64,000 nucleotides of DNA from contig NC_135558.1 of assembly GCF_964340395.1 (NCBI RefSeq), forward strand, positions 20,057,371 to 20,121,370. The letters run 5' to 3'. This stretch comes from Glandiceps talaboti. Taxonomy: Eukaryota; Hemichordata; Enteropneusta; Spengelidae. This document shows positions 40,405 through 51,225 of this stretch, one piece after another (position 1 is the stretch's first letter; the number at the start of each line of letters is the position of its first letter). The notes under the pieces were generated by a model that saw nothing but the letters and a program-made list of their open reading frames with translations, was not told the DNA's origin and did no database searches. The translations under genes and the position numbers were made by a program.

Positions 40405-40967
40405 GAAGACTTGATACTTCATAGAATTGGCAAAGTCAGTTATAGCTGCATGCCAAACATGGCTACCATAATCAAAGCGCATAACGCCACCATCTCCAAC
40501 AGCGAAACTAAACCCACTCAAAAACCTTGTAATTGCAGACAGAAAGACACCTGCCCTTTGAACGGCGAATGCCAAACGGAAAACATTGTATACCAAGCCA
40601 CCACAAAGGTATATATCGGTCTAACCATGGAAGTATATAACTAACAGAGAACAACTTCAAACAGAGATACGCCAACCACAAACAGTCATTCAAACATGAA
40701 AAACACGAAAACAGCACAGAACTATCAAAACACATTTGGAAACTGAAAAGAAACAATGAGCCTTTTTCCGTATCCTGGTCCATCAGCAAGACAGCCCAAG
40801 CATACACCAATAAAACAAAACGATGCAACCTGTGTTTAACCGAAAAACTAACTATTATTAAAGCAGACAAAAGCTCCACACTAAACAAAAGAACTGAGAT
40901 GATATCCAAATGCCGACACGAGAATAAGTTTTATTTGTCCAACTTCAATAGAGCATCTATCACCTAA
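40405..40967 (+). mobile_element. Penelope-like element, C-terminal GIY-YIG endonuclease fragment
   Basis: The 5'-truncated frame from 40411 encodes VSYSCMPNMATIIKAHN, then CNCRQKDTCPLNGEC and NIVYQATTKVYIGLT, the cysteine-rich segment and GIY-YIG signature of Penelope-like elements. A 20-base insertion at 40621-40640, flanked by CTAAC repeats, shifts the frame. From 40641 to the TAA at 40965 it continues LTENNFKQRYANHKQSF, STELSKHIWKLK, KRCNLCLTEK and ISKCRHENKFYLSNF, which is the rest of the endonuclease domain. Intact elements pair this with a reverse transcriptase, absent here. The fragment is young: only one disruption in about 180 codons. The upstream edge is the CT microsatellite. Confidence 0.88.
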
Positions 40968-41069
40968 ACTAAACCCGTTAACTAACGGAACATCAAAGCC
41001 CAACATGTAACAACCCGCCAACACTTATTTGTCCGCACCCAATAACTCACACAATAACAACCAATATAC

Positions 41070-41195
41070 ATATATGTGTGTGTGTGTGTCTGTGTGTTTG
41101 TGTGTCTGTCTGTGTGTATGTCTGTCTGTTTGTATGTATGTATGTATGTATGTATGTTTGCATGCATGCATGCATGCATGCATGCATGCATGCAT
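41070..41195. repeat. (GT)n, (TCTG)n, (TATG)n, (CATG)n block
   Basis: A compound simple repeat follows the Penelope-like fragment by about 100 bases. The CATG run at 41161-41196 is self-complementary. Positions 41200-42060 hold no gene I can support. Confidence 0.9.
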
Positions 41196-42103
41196 GTAAA
41201 TGAATGCCTTCAACATGTGTGTGAAAGTCACCAATGCAGGGTATTTCTAGTTAATCAATTATATTCATGTTCGGCATATATAAGTCTGTAGTCAGACGCG
41301 GAGTACATTTTGTCAAATAGATTCTGAATGGTGTACATTAAATTTTGTATTTGTACATTTTGTACATTTTCACAATACACAATAGAGGGCGCCCTGACTG
41401 ACTCGAATGCTTCAGATCGCCGAGTGGAACTCGACTTCAAGTTCATCGAACGCGCATCAGGTACACGCAGAGTTCTGAAATCTACGATGCCATGCCTGTG
41501 TTTTAATGGTATTCATAGATTGAGTACGAAAGTCATAACGTCGAATGTAGACAATTAACACACATTTTTGAAAACAATAATCTTATCTGTACAATCGCAG
41601 TCAGCCACACTCAAGTGCACAATATTGATGAACAAAAATTTCAAAAAATTATAAAGGTATGGAGTTAGGAAAGGGATGCAATGGGTGTAGATAAATGTGT
41701 TTATAATCTGTGACTGTGTCAGAAACACAAAACACCTAGTAATTTAAATGTTGTAAACGATTAACTACAGTTAGGAAAGATACAAAGTTTGTACATATAA
41801 AGTAGCTAAAATTGATATATTAATTATTTATTAAAATTCGAAATTTCCATTTTTTACCCCATATTTATCGTGTTTGTTTCTATTTTCGTAAATTTCCGTA
41901 ATATCCGCGCCTAACGAAGTCGCGCGCTTATTGGTTTCGCCTATGTTCCAAATGTCCGGTAAAAGTAAACGAATTTCAGAAAGTGTTCTATTGGTAGACA
42001 GTGAATATGTGAGTCATACATGTAAAGAACGCGATATTTTAAAGAAATTACAAATAGTTTGAATTTTATTCAAGTGCGATAGAAGAAGTACGTCTAATTC
42101 ATC

Positions 42104-42772
42104 ATGGGATCATCAAGTTCAAGACTACCAAACTCACCAACATCGTCTCAGGAGAGTTACGAGACTCTCGGAAGCGATTTTACTGATGACAAAACGACAA
42201 GAAAACGTGCCGAGAACGGTGTAAACTCAGACAGGGCATCACGTGCAGATGATGCAGCAATAAACGAGTTTTTCGACGCAGTACCGTCGGCAAGATCATC
42301 GCCGAAACCAAAACCAAGACCGAGAAAATTTGCGAAGTATTTGAATCCTAAAAGAAAAGTCGTAAAATATCCATCGGTGTCATTTCAACTGTTCAGAAGA
42401 AAATCCAGTAATGATGGTTTACGGAAAAGTAAATCGAGTCACACTGGCGTTAAAGGTAAAGTGTCTTCAAGTTCAACCCACGCATGTGCACTTAAAAGTG
42501 AAAGCAGTTACTGTAGGTCATTTGGTTCTTACGATGTTACAATCTGCACAGCCGACGATGGTCGTAAAGTTGTGGTCGTCGAGTTCGGCGACAAAGCTTT
42601 CGTCAACGGTCAACCAGTGCATTACTATGGTGATGGAAAGGTGACAAACAAAGATGGTACATTTGATCCAATATTACAGTATTACTATGACTACGCTATG
42701 GAGTTTAAAATCAAGAAAGGAAAGAGAAGTGAACGGAATCGTGTACCACCACCACGGTATGATAACAAGTGA
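42104..42772 (+). CDS. N-myristoylation-signal protein/first exon (222 aa as read)
   Basis: The frame starts ATG GGA TCA TCA with MGSSSSRLPNS, a strong N-myristoylation consensus (Gly2, Ser6) that would target the protein to membranes. A Ser/Thr/Lys-rich basic region follows, with KPKPRPRKFAKYLNPKRK. A compact segment then looks folded: DVTICTADDGRKVVVVEFGD, then HYYGDGKVTNKDGTFDP. Read straight through it stops at TGA 42770. However, a perfect donor GTGAGT begins at 42769, inside the last sense codon, and an acceptor before 43273 restores the same frame into the 600-residue coiled coil downstream. I think this is exon 1 of an 822-residue protein; a separate single-exon gene of 222 residues is the alternative. 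No family recognised. Confidence 0.75.
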   Translation: MGSSSSRLPNSPTSSQESYETLGSDFTDDKTTRKRAENGVNSDRASRADDAAINEFFDAVPSARSSPKPKPRPRKFAKYLNPKRKVVKYPSVSFQLFRRKSSNDGLRKSKSSHTGVKGKVSSSSTHACALKSESSYCRSFGSYDVTICTADDGRKVVVVEFGDKAFVNGQPVHYYGDGKVTNKDGTFDPILQYYYDYAMEFKIKKGKRSERNRVPPPRYDNK

Positions 42773-43273
42773 GTAGAAGAACATAGTGACACCCAATCTT
42801 GCTCGTATCTTAATTGTAATTGTATGCAGTGCAGATTAAGAGGGTTTTTTTTGCCCGAAACTCCTGTTTTAACTCTTACTTCAAGGGACTTTTTTTTGTA
42901 CGCGTCATTACTTCTAATATACACAGGTAGATTAGGCGTCTAAATCGACAATACTAAACACATCAATTGTTTGATATCGTTGTTGGACATACATTATGTA
43001 AATGATACATTGTGTCCTAAACACACTGGTCTAAAGTAATGAGATGCCACAAGTGATGAGATGTAGTGTACTTTTCAGTCATTTGCCTTCCGCGCTATCC
43101 CTTTGTGTCAATCGTGAACATTTCACGTCTAAATCATTTTTGACGGTTTCATTGTATATTCATAATTAATTGAGAAACAAATCATAACACATTTTGTTAA
43201 TAGTCGTGGGCTACTAGTAGTTAGCCAAATGTTGTTACAATTCTGTTTTTTCCCATTTCTTGCTGAAAACAGA

Positions 43274-45076
43274 ATGTCTTCGAAAAAGAGGCGTGAAAGT
43301 GATGGGGAACTTGTTAACGCAGAGGCTATCGAAGCCATGGATTTGGAGAAAGTGTTTGAAGAATTGTCCCAGAGGATCGAAAATCTGGTGAATGAAAACG
43401 AGGAACTTCATCGCAATATCAGTGAAGTCGAAGTATTAAATAACAGCCTGCAAATGCAAGCATCACATTCCAGTATCTTGTGTGAGAAGAATATGGAAGA
43501 AACTCGAGCGGCGATTGCCCAGGTTTCGACGAAATTGAACGAAGCGGAGGAATACAATAAAAAACTGGAGACAATCTTCTTTGACGTGGAAGAGTCTCGC
43601 GTAAAAGCTCAAGTACGGGCCGAGAGTTTGGAAACAGAACGAACTGAACTGGAGAAGATTCTTCAAGAAACAAACCAGGAAAATGCAAAGTTGAAACTTA
43701 ACTTGGAAAGTTTAGAACTTTCACTCAAGTCAGCACTAGAAGATGATGGCGCACTTCGATTGGAGGAAGTTGCAGTGCATGACATCGGTGAAGGAAGCGC
43801 ACAACTACTGCAAGAAGAAAATGAGCTCCTTAGAAGAAAAATAGATAAGATGAAAACCGCCTTGAGGAGTAGATCGGAACAACTGACAAAATACAGTCGT
43901 GAACTGACGGCTTTGAGCAGAAGGGCCAGAGGACTACAGAAAACAAATGCTGAACTGAATGCGACATTTTGTTTGTATGGTGGACGCTTACAAGATCTGA
44001 AAAGTGATCACAGTTTGCAGCGTTTGGAAAAAGTTGAGTGTGAGAATGAAGGACTGAAGTCAGAAATAGTCCGTCTAACCAAAATACAAACCGACCTTAG
44101 AAATAAACTTCGCCATGCGGAAGAGAAAAATGTCGAATTTGAGCTGTTAGCAGACAAAAGTCACCAAGAAGCAGATATAATGAAAGACGTCCTCACGCGA
44201 GTTGACGAAGAGAATAAGAAATGGAAGTCATTGTGTGACAGGGTAAATAGCGAGCTGGTGACGAAAGATTCCATCTTGACCACAATCAGACGAGATAAAT
44301 CTAAAATAACTGACGACAAAGAACATCTTGAAGTCGTGTTTTCAGCTACAACACTGCAGCTTGAAAGAGAGAAAGAACGCGCCAATGATCTGGAAAGGAT
44401 TGTCAAGAAGCTGGAAAAACAAAGTCACGATTATCAAGCCAAGATTACCAACAACGAAAAGGTTATCTTGAAATGCCAAGAAGAAATTGTAGAAGTGAAT
44501 AAACGCGCGAATGAACAACGGCAAAAAGTTGTTGCCATGGAGCAAGAAAATACCGACTTGAAAATCCGAAATACTCGAATCGATAATCAATGCTTGATAA
44601 TGATAGATGACAAAATGAAAAGAGAACGGCATGTTGAAGAACTAACACTATCAAAGAATTTGCTTCTCTCGGAGAATCGCAAGTTATCGTCAATTATTCG
44701 GGAGCTACAGAGCGAAATGGGAAATCTGTATGACGTCATTAAAGACATGGATGAGATCCACCAAGAAATTAAAGATCGTTATCAGCAACTAAGTAAAGAT
44801 AATTTACTGCTTGGAAAGAACATACATCGTCTAAGTTCAAGTCCTGTCAAACTCAACGAAACGTCGCCCCGAGACACAAAACTAGACATCGGAACATCTC
44901 GGAACATCTTCGGAGAACAGAACAAAGAGAAAAGAAGACACCGTTATGATACAGTGGGCGACTTGTCTGAGATCGGGGACACGTCATCGGCTGTTTCAGA
45001 AAGCGATGTTGTTTCATCGACAGATTGGATAGATATTGAGGAAGGTGATAATGTACTGTCTGCATTGTTCAAGTAA
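43274..45076 (+). CDS. Long coiled-coil protein or second exon of the preceding gene (600 aa)
   Basis: From Met at 43274 the frame runs 600 codons without interruption. Nearly all of it is heptad-rich coiled coil, for example LQEENELLRRKIDKMKTALR and LEREKERANDLERIVKKLEK. It has a basic start (MSSKKRRESDG) and an acidic, Ser/Asp-rich, non-coiled tail ending IDIEEGDNVLSALFK. The ATG directly follows a CTTGCTGAAAACAG acceptor with a TTTTTTCCC pyrimidine tract. Joined to the donor at 42769 it gives ...NK-MSSKK in frame. So the protein is either a stand-alone coiled coil with a 5' UTR intron or the rod of a myristoylated 822-residue membrane-tethered filament-like protein. The frame extends to 43229 upstream only by chance. 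ATTAAA at 45258 can serve as the poly(A) signal. Homolog not recognised. Confidence 0.88.
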   Translation: MSSKKRRESDGELVNAEAIEAMDLEKVFEELSQRIENLVNENEELHRNISEVEVLNNSLQMQASHSSILCEKNMEETRAAIAQVSTKLNEAEEYNKKLETIFFDVEESRVKAQVRAESLETERTELEKILQETNQENAKLKLNLESLELSLKSALEDDGALRLEEVAVHDIGEGSAQLLQEENELLRRKIDKMKTALRSRSEQLTKYSRELTALSRRARGLQKTNAELNATFCLYGGRLQDLKSDHSLQRLEKVECENEGLKSEIVRLTKIQTDLRNKLRHAEEKNVEFELLADKSHQEADIMKDVLTRVDEENKKWKSLCDRVNSELVTKDSILTTIRRDKSKITDDKEHLEVVFSATTLQLEREKERANDLERIVKKLEKQSHDYQAKITNNEKVILKCQEEIVEVNKRANEQRQKVVAMEQENTDLKIRNTRIDNQCLIMIDDKMKRERHVEELTLSKNLLLSENRKLSSIIRELQSEMGNLYDVIKDMDEIHQEIKDRYQQLSKDNLLLGKNIHRLSSSPVKLNETSPRDTKLDIGTSRNIFGEQNKEKRRHRYDTVGDLSEIGDTSSAVSESDVVSSTDWIDIEEGDNVLSALFK

Positions 45077-45257
45077 CGATGGATGGATCACGTGACAGTC
45101 ATGTGACAGTCACGGAAAAGGAAGCAACGAGAATTTATGAATATAATTTATGAACATGCTAAGTGTTTTTACCTTAACAGAGACATAAAAGCCACAGTTC
45201 TTGTCAAGAGAGAACTTGAAGTTTAGTCAAATCTGGTGGTTTTGTTTTTATAACAAA

Positions 45258-45263
45258 ATTAAA
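45258..45263 (+). terminator. ATTAAA poly(A) signal
   Basis: This common variant hexamer lies about 180 bases after the stop of the coiled-coil gene. Confidence 0.4.
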
Positions 45264-45357
45264 AACTCGTCTCAATCAAAGAAATATACATCAACACCTA
45301 AAAATATGTGAATATATCATACAATCTCAAAGTGTTATCATAAATGACGTCAGCAGT

Positions 45358-45780
45358 CTACCGGTTACTACCCCCATACCTCATGGCTAGGTAGTCCTCC
45401 CTATTACTACCCCCATACCTCATGTCTAGGTAGTCCTCCCTATTACTACCCCCATACCCCCCCCCATACCTCATGGCTAGGTAGTCCTCCCTATTACTAC
45501 CCCCATACCTCATGTCTAGGTAGTCTTCCCTATTACTACCCCCATACCTCATGTCTAAGTAGTCCTCCCTATTATTACCCCATACCTCATGTCTAGGTAG
45601 TCCTCCCTATTACTACCCCCATACCTCATGTCTAGGTAGTCCTCCCTATTACTACCCCCATACCTCATGTCTAGGTAGTCCTCCCTATTACTACCCCCAT
45701 ACCCCCCCATACCCCATGTCTAGGTAGTCCTCCCTATTACTACCCCATACCTCATGTCCAGGTAGTCTTCCCTATTACAG
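45358..45780. repeat. 39-bp minisatellite, about 11 copies
   Basis: The unit, read on the plus strand, contains CTATTACTACCCCCATACC then TCATGTCTAGGTAGTCCTCC and repeats head to tail with small C-run length changes. At 39 bases (13 codons) it leaves a minus-strand frame of repeated MRYGGSNREDYL open, but that frame breaks wherever the C run varies. Confidence 0.92.
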
Positions 45781-45878
45781 CTATAGTCAAACTGTGTAGT
45801 TTATCTATACATTGGTGGTAGTGATGTGTGGGGAGGGGGTGGGGAGAGGGTGTGAAACGACTTCATAATCTGAAGTGT

Positions 45879-45879
<1 letters not shown>

Positions 45880-45955
<76 letters not shown>

Positions 45956-46205
45956 GTTATGTTAGAGCGTCACTCCAGGTGAAGTAATATTTAAAAATGG
46001 GACAAGAAAAAATTCCACAGTTCAGACAAGGTCATGCCACTGTAGATTGATGGATTTTTTTCTTCCATCAAAATCCAAAACACAATGACCCCTATCCAAA
46101 TCTTAAAAACAGGATTACCCCCCCCCCCCCCCCACTCCTGCTAATTTCGAAAACAGGGTGATCCCCTACTAATCCACCGGCCCCCCCCCCCCCCCCCACC
46201 CCACC
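45880..46205. repeat. (GT)n and poly(C) tracts
   Basis: A GT run (45883-45952) is followed by two poly(C) runs near 46118-46134 and 46182-46198. Each poly(C) is preceded by a diverged copy of an AAAACAGGRTKA-type sequence. Positions 46206-47090 contain no gene I can support. Confidence 0.85.
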
Positions 46206-47103
46206 CCGAGAAACTGACCGGTCCCTTACGTGTTGCCAATTACTCTCACACATTTACACTGCTACTCTGTATATTTAGATTTTATATTTTATATCCTTTT
46301 CATACTATGGTTAGGTCAGTTCTTAGAAAGAGAAAATTATACACTTTGACCGCTGGTGGCGCTCTTAGGAACCAGAATTTCAACCAGATGCGACGTACAC
46401 AAGTCTTAAAGTTTTACAGGGAAATTTAATAATGATATTTTTAGATCACATCCAATAGCCTCCTTTCGACTTGACTTAATATTCTATGGAGTCATGGAAT
46501 TATTTCACACATGTTCCGTTCCCTTATATTAAGGGACACCCTCACACATCGGACAACCAATTCAAGGAGCAGGACGATGAGCTCGGAGTGGCACGACGTG
46601 TCTGACAGTTTATGACAAACATTAAACCGTAAATTGTCCCAGACTCAGTAACCTGGTATACCTACGGCGTAGTTGTGGTTTAATTAAAGTTGTGTCAATG
46701 TGTCTGCAGATCGACAGATTTCAGCAAAATTCAGCTAGTAATACTCGAAATAAATCTTCTTGACCAAAATTCATATTTCTACACCCAATTACCATTTGCA
46801 TATGACCGATGGTCATCATGTCCTCAACAGTTCATCTTCTACATATCACCAGAAACACCACACAAATTTCAACCAAATTTGCCAAGTACTAGTTTTAGAA
46901 TTATCATGAACAATTCTTCAATTCTACTTTATTGAGTTTAAGTTTTTACCAAACATTGCCTTTTTGGACTCAAAACACATATCATTTGATCAATTTTCCA
47001 TCTATACGTCCAAAGTAAATGTCCCCACAACAAAGTAAATGTCCACATCAAATACCAAGGCACCGTGTCATGTTCTAAGTCGTTTACGAACGCACGCACG
47101 CAC

Positions 47104-47104
47104 G

Positions 47105-47145
<41 letters not shown>

Positions 47146-47184
47146 ATACACATACACACATACATACACACACAAACACACACA

Positions 47185-47221
<37 letters not shown>

Positions 47222-47560
47222 TGACTGGTGTGGCTTTGAAATCCCTATGAAATAATTATGTGTAGTATCGTGTTTAAATGGTAAGTAACCTTGGAATAAA
47301 AGTTATTCTCATCTTAAAGTTGAATAATTTTGTTACAAAAAAATAAAAACTTACACAATTTTAAAGAGACTACTAGTAGTTTATCATTAATAATCAACAC
47401 AATCTTTTTAACATTTTTTTCAAAACTATTCAGGGATTGCATACTGCCTACTTCTTCATATCCATACTTTGCCTTCATCAGATTAAACCACCTATACATA
47501 CATACATACATACATACATACATACATACATACATACATACATACAGACAGACAGACAGA
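47104..47560. repeat. (CA)n and (CATA)n/(CAGA)n microsatellites
   Basis: A CA run occupies 47106-47218 and a CATA run with a short CAGA end occupies 47496-47562. Between them is unique AT-rich sequence without coding signal. Confidence 0.9.
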
Positions 47561-47613
47561 CAATGATGCAGACAGGTACACACATAAAAACATACATACA
47601 CACATACATCTAC

Positions 47614-47822
47614 GAAATACACTGTCCATTGTGATGTAATTGCTATTTTCGTCACAACGTGTATTTAACGATATACGCGTGTGACATTGAATGTTGACAT
47701 GTTTCAATGTTGACACCGGCGTGTATCAATGTTATCGGCTTTAGGCGTCAGTCTTCTTATTGGAAATCAAAACACAGACTAGGAGTGTATGAAGTTCTTC
47801 CTGGGAAGAATATGTCACCACG
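47614..47822 (+). repeat. Left copy of a ~210-bp direct repeat
   Basis: The block from GAAATACACTGTCCATTGTG to GTTCTTCCTGGGAAGAATAT is repeated in the same orientation at 49430-49648, with a further partial copy (first ~50 bases) at 49273-49319. The copies differ by substitutions and small indels throughout, so the duplication is not recent. Direct repeats about 1.8 kb apart could be ends of a non-autonomous LTR element, but primer-binding and polypurine sites are not evident. Confidence 0.8.
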
Positions 47823-47846
47823 AATAAAGTTCCCGGGTACGTAACA

Positions 47847-47912
47847 GATACAATCTGACCAATATGCATCGAGCGGTAGTGAGGCGCATCATGGTCGGAT
47901 TGTATCTGATTT
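47847..47912. repeat. Short hairpin
   Basis: CAGATACAATCTGACCAATATG pairs with CATCATGGTCGGATTGTATCTG across a 20-base loop. It lies just inside the left direct-repeat copy. Confidence 0.7.
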
Positions 47913-48590
47913 GTACACCGGCTAATTTCCTTTGTTGTCTATTGAGTTTCGAATTCCAATATACTCCGGAGATAACTCATACACTGCTATCATACCACCT
48001 CAACAACAACAATTATAATAATAACAGTGTCTGAGCCATCGTGCATGTCTGCATATCTTCCGGGCTATATACACTCTAGCTAATACACATACACCCCCTA
48101 ACAAAATTAGACACTCACTTCACACTTCAAGTTCTCAAATACAGTGTCTGCTGTACTGTGCATTTTCTCAGAGGATATTTTTACATTGGAGTTAGAAGAC
48201 ATACATCAATGAAGTTGGATACTCTCTGTACTCTCCATGATTTTAAATGTAAACTGAGCGAAACGTCGTTTTCGACAAGACATGCTTAGCTACGGAAAGG
48301 TTCACACACACTAACCAAACTATTGAAGTTTATTTGGTTGGGCTTTCGCCATCATCAATCATTCATTTTGACAGCTCTTTCTGGTTGATAACAAACTCGA
48401 TACTTCGATACAAACATCTTCCTGTTGGAGTCTATTGCGCACACAGTCAATGTCTGTCTAATATACTCCGGATGTTCACTTTTCATTACCATGTCTGTCT
48501 AATATACTCCGGCTATGGACTTTTCATTACCCGGATGTTATTTCTCATATTCTCAGCTCTCTGGATTTTGAAGCGGGAAGTTTGCGGACA

Positions 48591-48835
48591 CCTGATTAGC
48601 TGATCGCCCGATTAATCACTGTCGCTTGACAAGTAACGCCCACGCCGGTGTACAAAAGATAAATGCCATCCGGGCAATACACGCCTCCTACTTCGGCGTG
48701 TATTTACCCGGACGGCATTTATTACTTGTATACATACATACATACATACATACTTAATATTTGTACTCCGGTGTGGGCGTTAAATGTCGACTGACAGTTA
48801 CAAATGAGGCTATTGACCAATCAGGGAAAAGCATG
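48591..48835. mobile_element. Hairpin MITE, ~110-bp arms
   Basis: The arms read CCTGATTRG, AACGCCCACRCCGG and AAATGCCRTCCGGG towards the centre ACACGCCTCCTACTTCGGCGTGT. The right arm carries a CATA microsatellite insertion (48731-48755). Outer terminal sequence is about CCTGATTAGCTGATCGCCC on the left and the complement of a related sequence on the right. No coding frame. Two small tandem duplications flank it: a ~50-base one at 48450-48540 and a ~70-base one at 48905-49040. Confidence 0.75.
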
Positions 48836-49429
48836 AAGACCGGTGTATCAGCTGAGTAGCAAATGTATCTAATATCTTTGGCGGGAGTGTATTTTCTGTG
48901 TATGAGATCCAATTAATGCCATCCTGGGAAGAGTGATTAGATGAAGACAATCATAACAAAAACATGGCCCCTGACTGTGTGTGACCAGGAAGAACGATTA
49001 GACACAGACAATCATAACAACAACATGGCCCCTGACTGTTACTGAACTGATAAGACTTGGTTCACTTGCTGAACGTAATGTTTAGTAATAATAAATGTAA
49101 ACATGACCGCAGAGGGTATTTACAAGGTGAACAATATCAGTTTCTTACTTGTCTGTGATAAAATACATGTAAGTCACAACTTGCAAGGGATACACAGTAT
49201 CATGGCAGGGAGAAAGCGATGGTTTGCTGTTATGACATTTGAGGTCATAGATGATAGCAAGTACATAGTGGTATGAAATACACTGTCCATTGTGATGTAA
49301 TTGCTATTTTCGTCACAAGAACTTGCCCACGGCCATACTACAGTTGCATACACATGATGGATGTGATTGTATTGAGTAGTTTGTAGTATGAATGTCCTGC
49401 ATAATAATATCAAGCTAATACATAGTGGT

Positions 49430-49648
49430 ATGGAATACACTGTTCATTGGGATGTAATTGCTATTTTCGTCGTGCAACATAGCGATATACGTGTGTGACA
49501 TTGAATGTTGACACAGGCGTGTATCTAGTTTGTTGACACGTGTCAGCTTCGATTGGAAGTCACGTTGGCGTCAGGGTGTCTTGTCGAAAATCAAAACATA
49601 AACAATGCGTGTATGAAGTTCTTCCTGGGAAGAATATGACACCATAGT
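49430..49648 (+). repeat. Right copy of the ~210-bp direct repeat
   Basis: This is the partner of 47614-47822, in the same orientation, ending at GTTCTTCCTGGGAAGAATAT. The partial copy at 49273-49319 precedes it and shares the upstream CATAGTGGTATG, suggesting a local duplication of the left edge. Confidence 0.8.
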
Positions 49649-50056
49649 CTATCAGCTAGCCCTCGGATGTTTTTCCGATAAAATACGACACACAGCCGAA
49701 CAACGCTATCGAGGATGGAACATCCTGTTCGGGCAGGCCCTCACATGCGAACTTCGTTCGCTTATAGTAACTTATAGCATCGAAAGAAAGCCCGAACGTC
49801 TAGCAGCAAGACTAATGACACCATTGAGTTCTTCACTAGAGGCGCAACCCCGAGCAGTTCACGTCATTGTCGTAAGACTCGATCGTATGTGTTAGAGAAG
49901 GTTCATTGAACCTGCAATACAAATCCCATTATTGTTTTTTTCTACAATCTTTTCCGAAACATCGTTCCTTCCTTAAGGAATACAACTCAGTTCAATTGTA
50001 AAAACAAACGTTTGTTTCCGATAACATGACTTTAGAAAATAGGGTAGGTCGTAATT

Positions 50057-50105
50057 CTATGTTATGTTATGTTATGTTATGTTATGTTATGTTATGTTAT
50101 GTTAT
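50057..50105. repeat. (TTATG)n pentanucleotide repeat
   Basis: Nine or so tandem TTATG copies end in TTATTTATTTATTTGCAG. Positions 49650-51140 hold no protein gene I can support. Confidence 0.9.
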
Positions 50106-50689
50106 TTATTTATTTGCAGAATATACAGTTTAAATTCTACTTACAGTCTTTTAAAAGACATGGAATTTGATTTTAAAGAACATTTTACGCGGGAAATAGA
50201 AATAATTGTCATAATTATACCTTTTAATATTATTGGGAAAAATGTAGAAATTTACATGGTAGTAAAACAAAGTATCGAGCAAGCACAAATCGAAATGAAA
50301 AGAGATACGATAAAAATAAGTATTTGAAGTCAGAGAAAAAGTATATTTGCATAATCCAGCTACAATACCATGGCCACAGTAAGAATTTGTACGGACCGCA
50401 TACAATAGTAGAATAAGAATGATGATGTCACCTGTAAACTAGCGTTTGAAGTGTGTTCCTTGGAATAAACTCTATCCTTTAGGTAGATCATCATAATCGT
50501 TAAAAGTATTGTAAACTTAGACCGGCATATTGAATTAGTAGTATGCCAGATATGAATTTGTCGTCAACTTGTTCTGAGAGCGACGAACACCCTGAGCAAC
50601 AACCACCTGTAGGAACAACATACCACATACCATGAATACAGTATCTATCTAATACGGCGATGTATGTGTTCATCACTCACATATTACGA

Positions 50690-50732
50690 TTACAGATTTA
50701 ACCACTCGGCCACACGTACGACAACTCATTTA
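50690..50732 (-). pseudogene. tRNA-Ser/Leu-like 5'-half fragment
   Basis: On the minus strand, GTGTGGCCGAGTGGTTAAAT keeps the A box and D-arm of a class II tRNA, and the flanking GTCG is similar to the tRNA-Ser gene 450 bases away. There is no matching anticodon arm, variable arm or B box, so it is a degenerate fragment or the head of a tRNA-derived SINE. Confidence 0.5.
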
Positions 50733-51143
50733 CGAGGTATTTGATTCACATTGGATTTTATAATAATGAATGAGTATATGGCAAAAAACGCCATTCCTTT
50801 ATTTAACAAAAACTAAGTGTAAACAAAACTTCCCTTTTCTGTCATTCAGAGGGACGTGCAGGGATTTTTTGAATAGATACTGATTTAAACTCTCCCAGGA
50901 ATGGTTGGTGATATTTGTTTATTGCGCTGTTACGCACTGCGCAGTTCACTTGTGTATCTATCTTCTTGCACATCTTAAAAGTTTTTTATTTTGCAGTTTA
51001 ACAAATTATAAGCACAGACTTGGTCTAACCTTTATGTTATTCACGTCGTTTACCCAATATATCCATCCACCTTAGTTGGTCGTCATTTACACAAACACGA
51101 AACAAAAGTGTGCTTCAGTTAGAATTATTTAGTGTAAAATTTT

Positions 51144-51225
51144 CGTAGTCGGCAGGATTCGAACCTGCGCGGGCAGAGCCCAATAGATTTCTAGTCTATC
51201 GCCTTAACCACTCGGCCACGACTAC
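51144..51225 (-). tRNA. tRNA-Ser(AGA)
   Basis: The minus strand folds into a complete 82-base class II tRNA. The acceptor stem is GTAGTCG with CGACTAC and discriminator G; the A box is TGGCCGAGTGG. The anticodon loop CTAGAAA has anticodon AGA, followed by a long variable arm (TGGGCTCTGCCC region) and the B box GGTTCGAATCC. There is no intron and no encoded CCA. Downstream on the same strand, TTTT within AAAATTTTACAC (about 51133-51142) can end RNA polymerase III transcription. The anticodon stem pairs GATAGACT/AATCTATT without mismatch. Confidence 0.97.

Noticed and set aside
45358-45552. Minus-strand repeat protein MRYGGSNREDYL
   Set aside because: The frame breaks where the C run changes length, has no flanking splice sites, and matches a 39-base minisatellite.
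47614-49648. LTR retrotransposon
   Set aside because: The direct repeats are present, but there is no TG...CA end structure, primer-binding site, polypurine tract or coding region that I can see.
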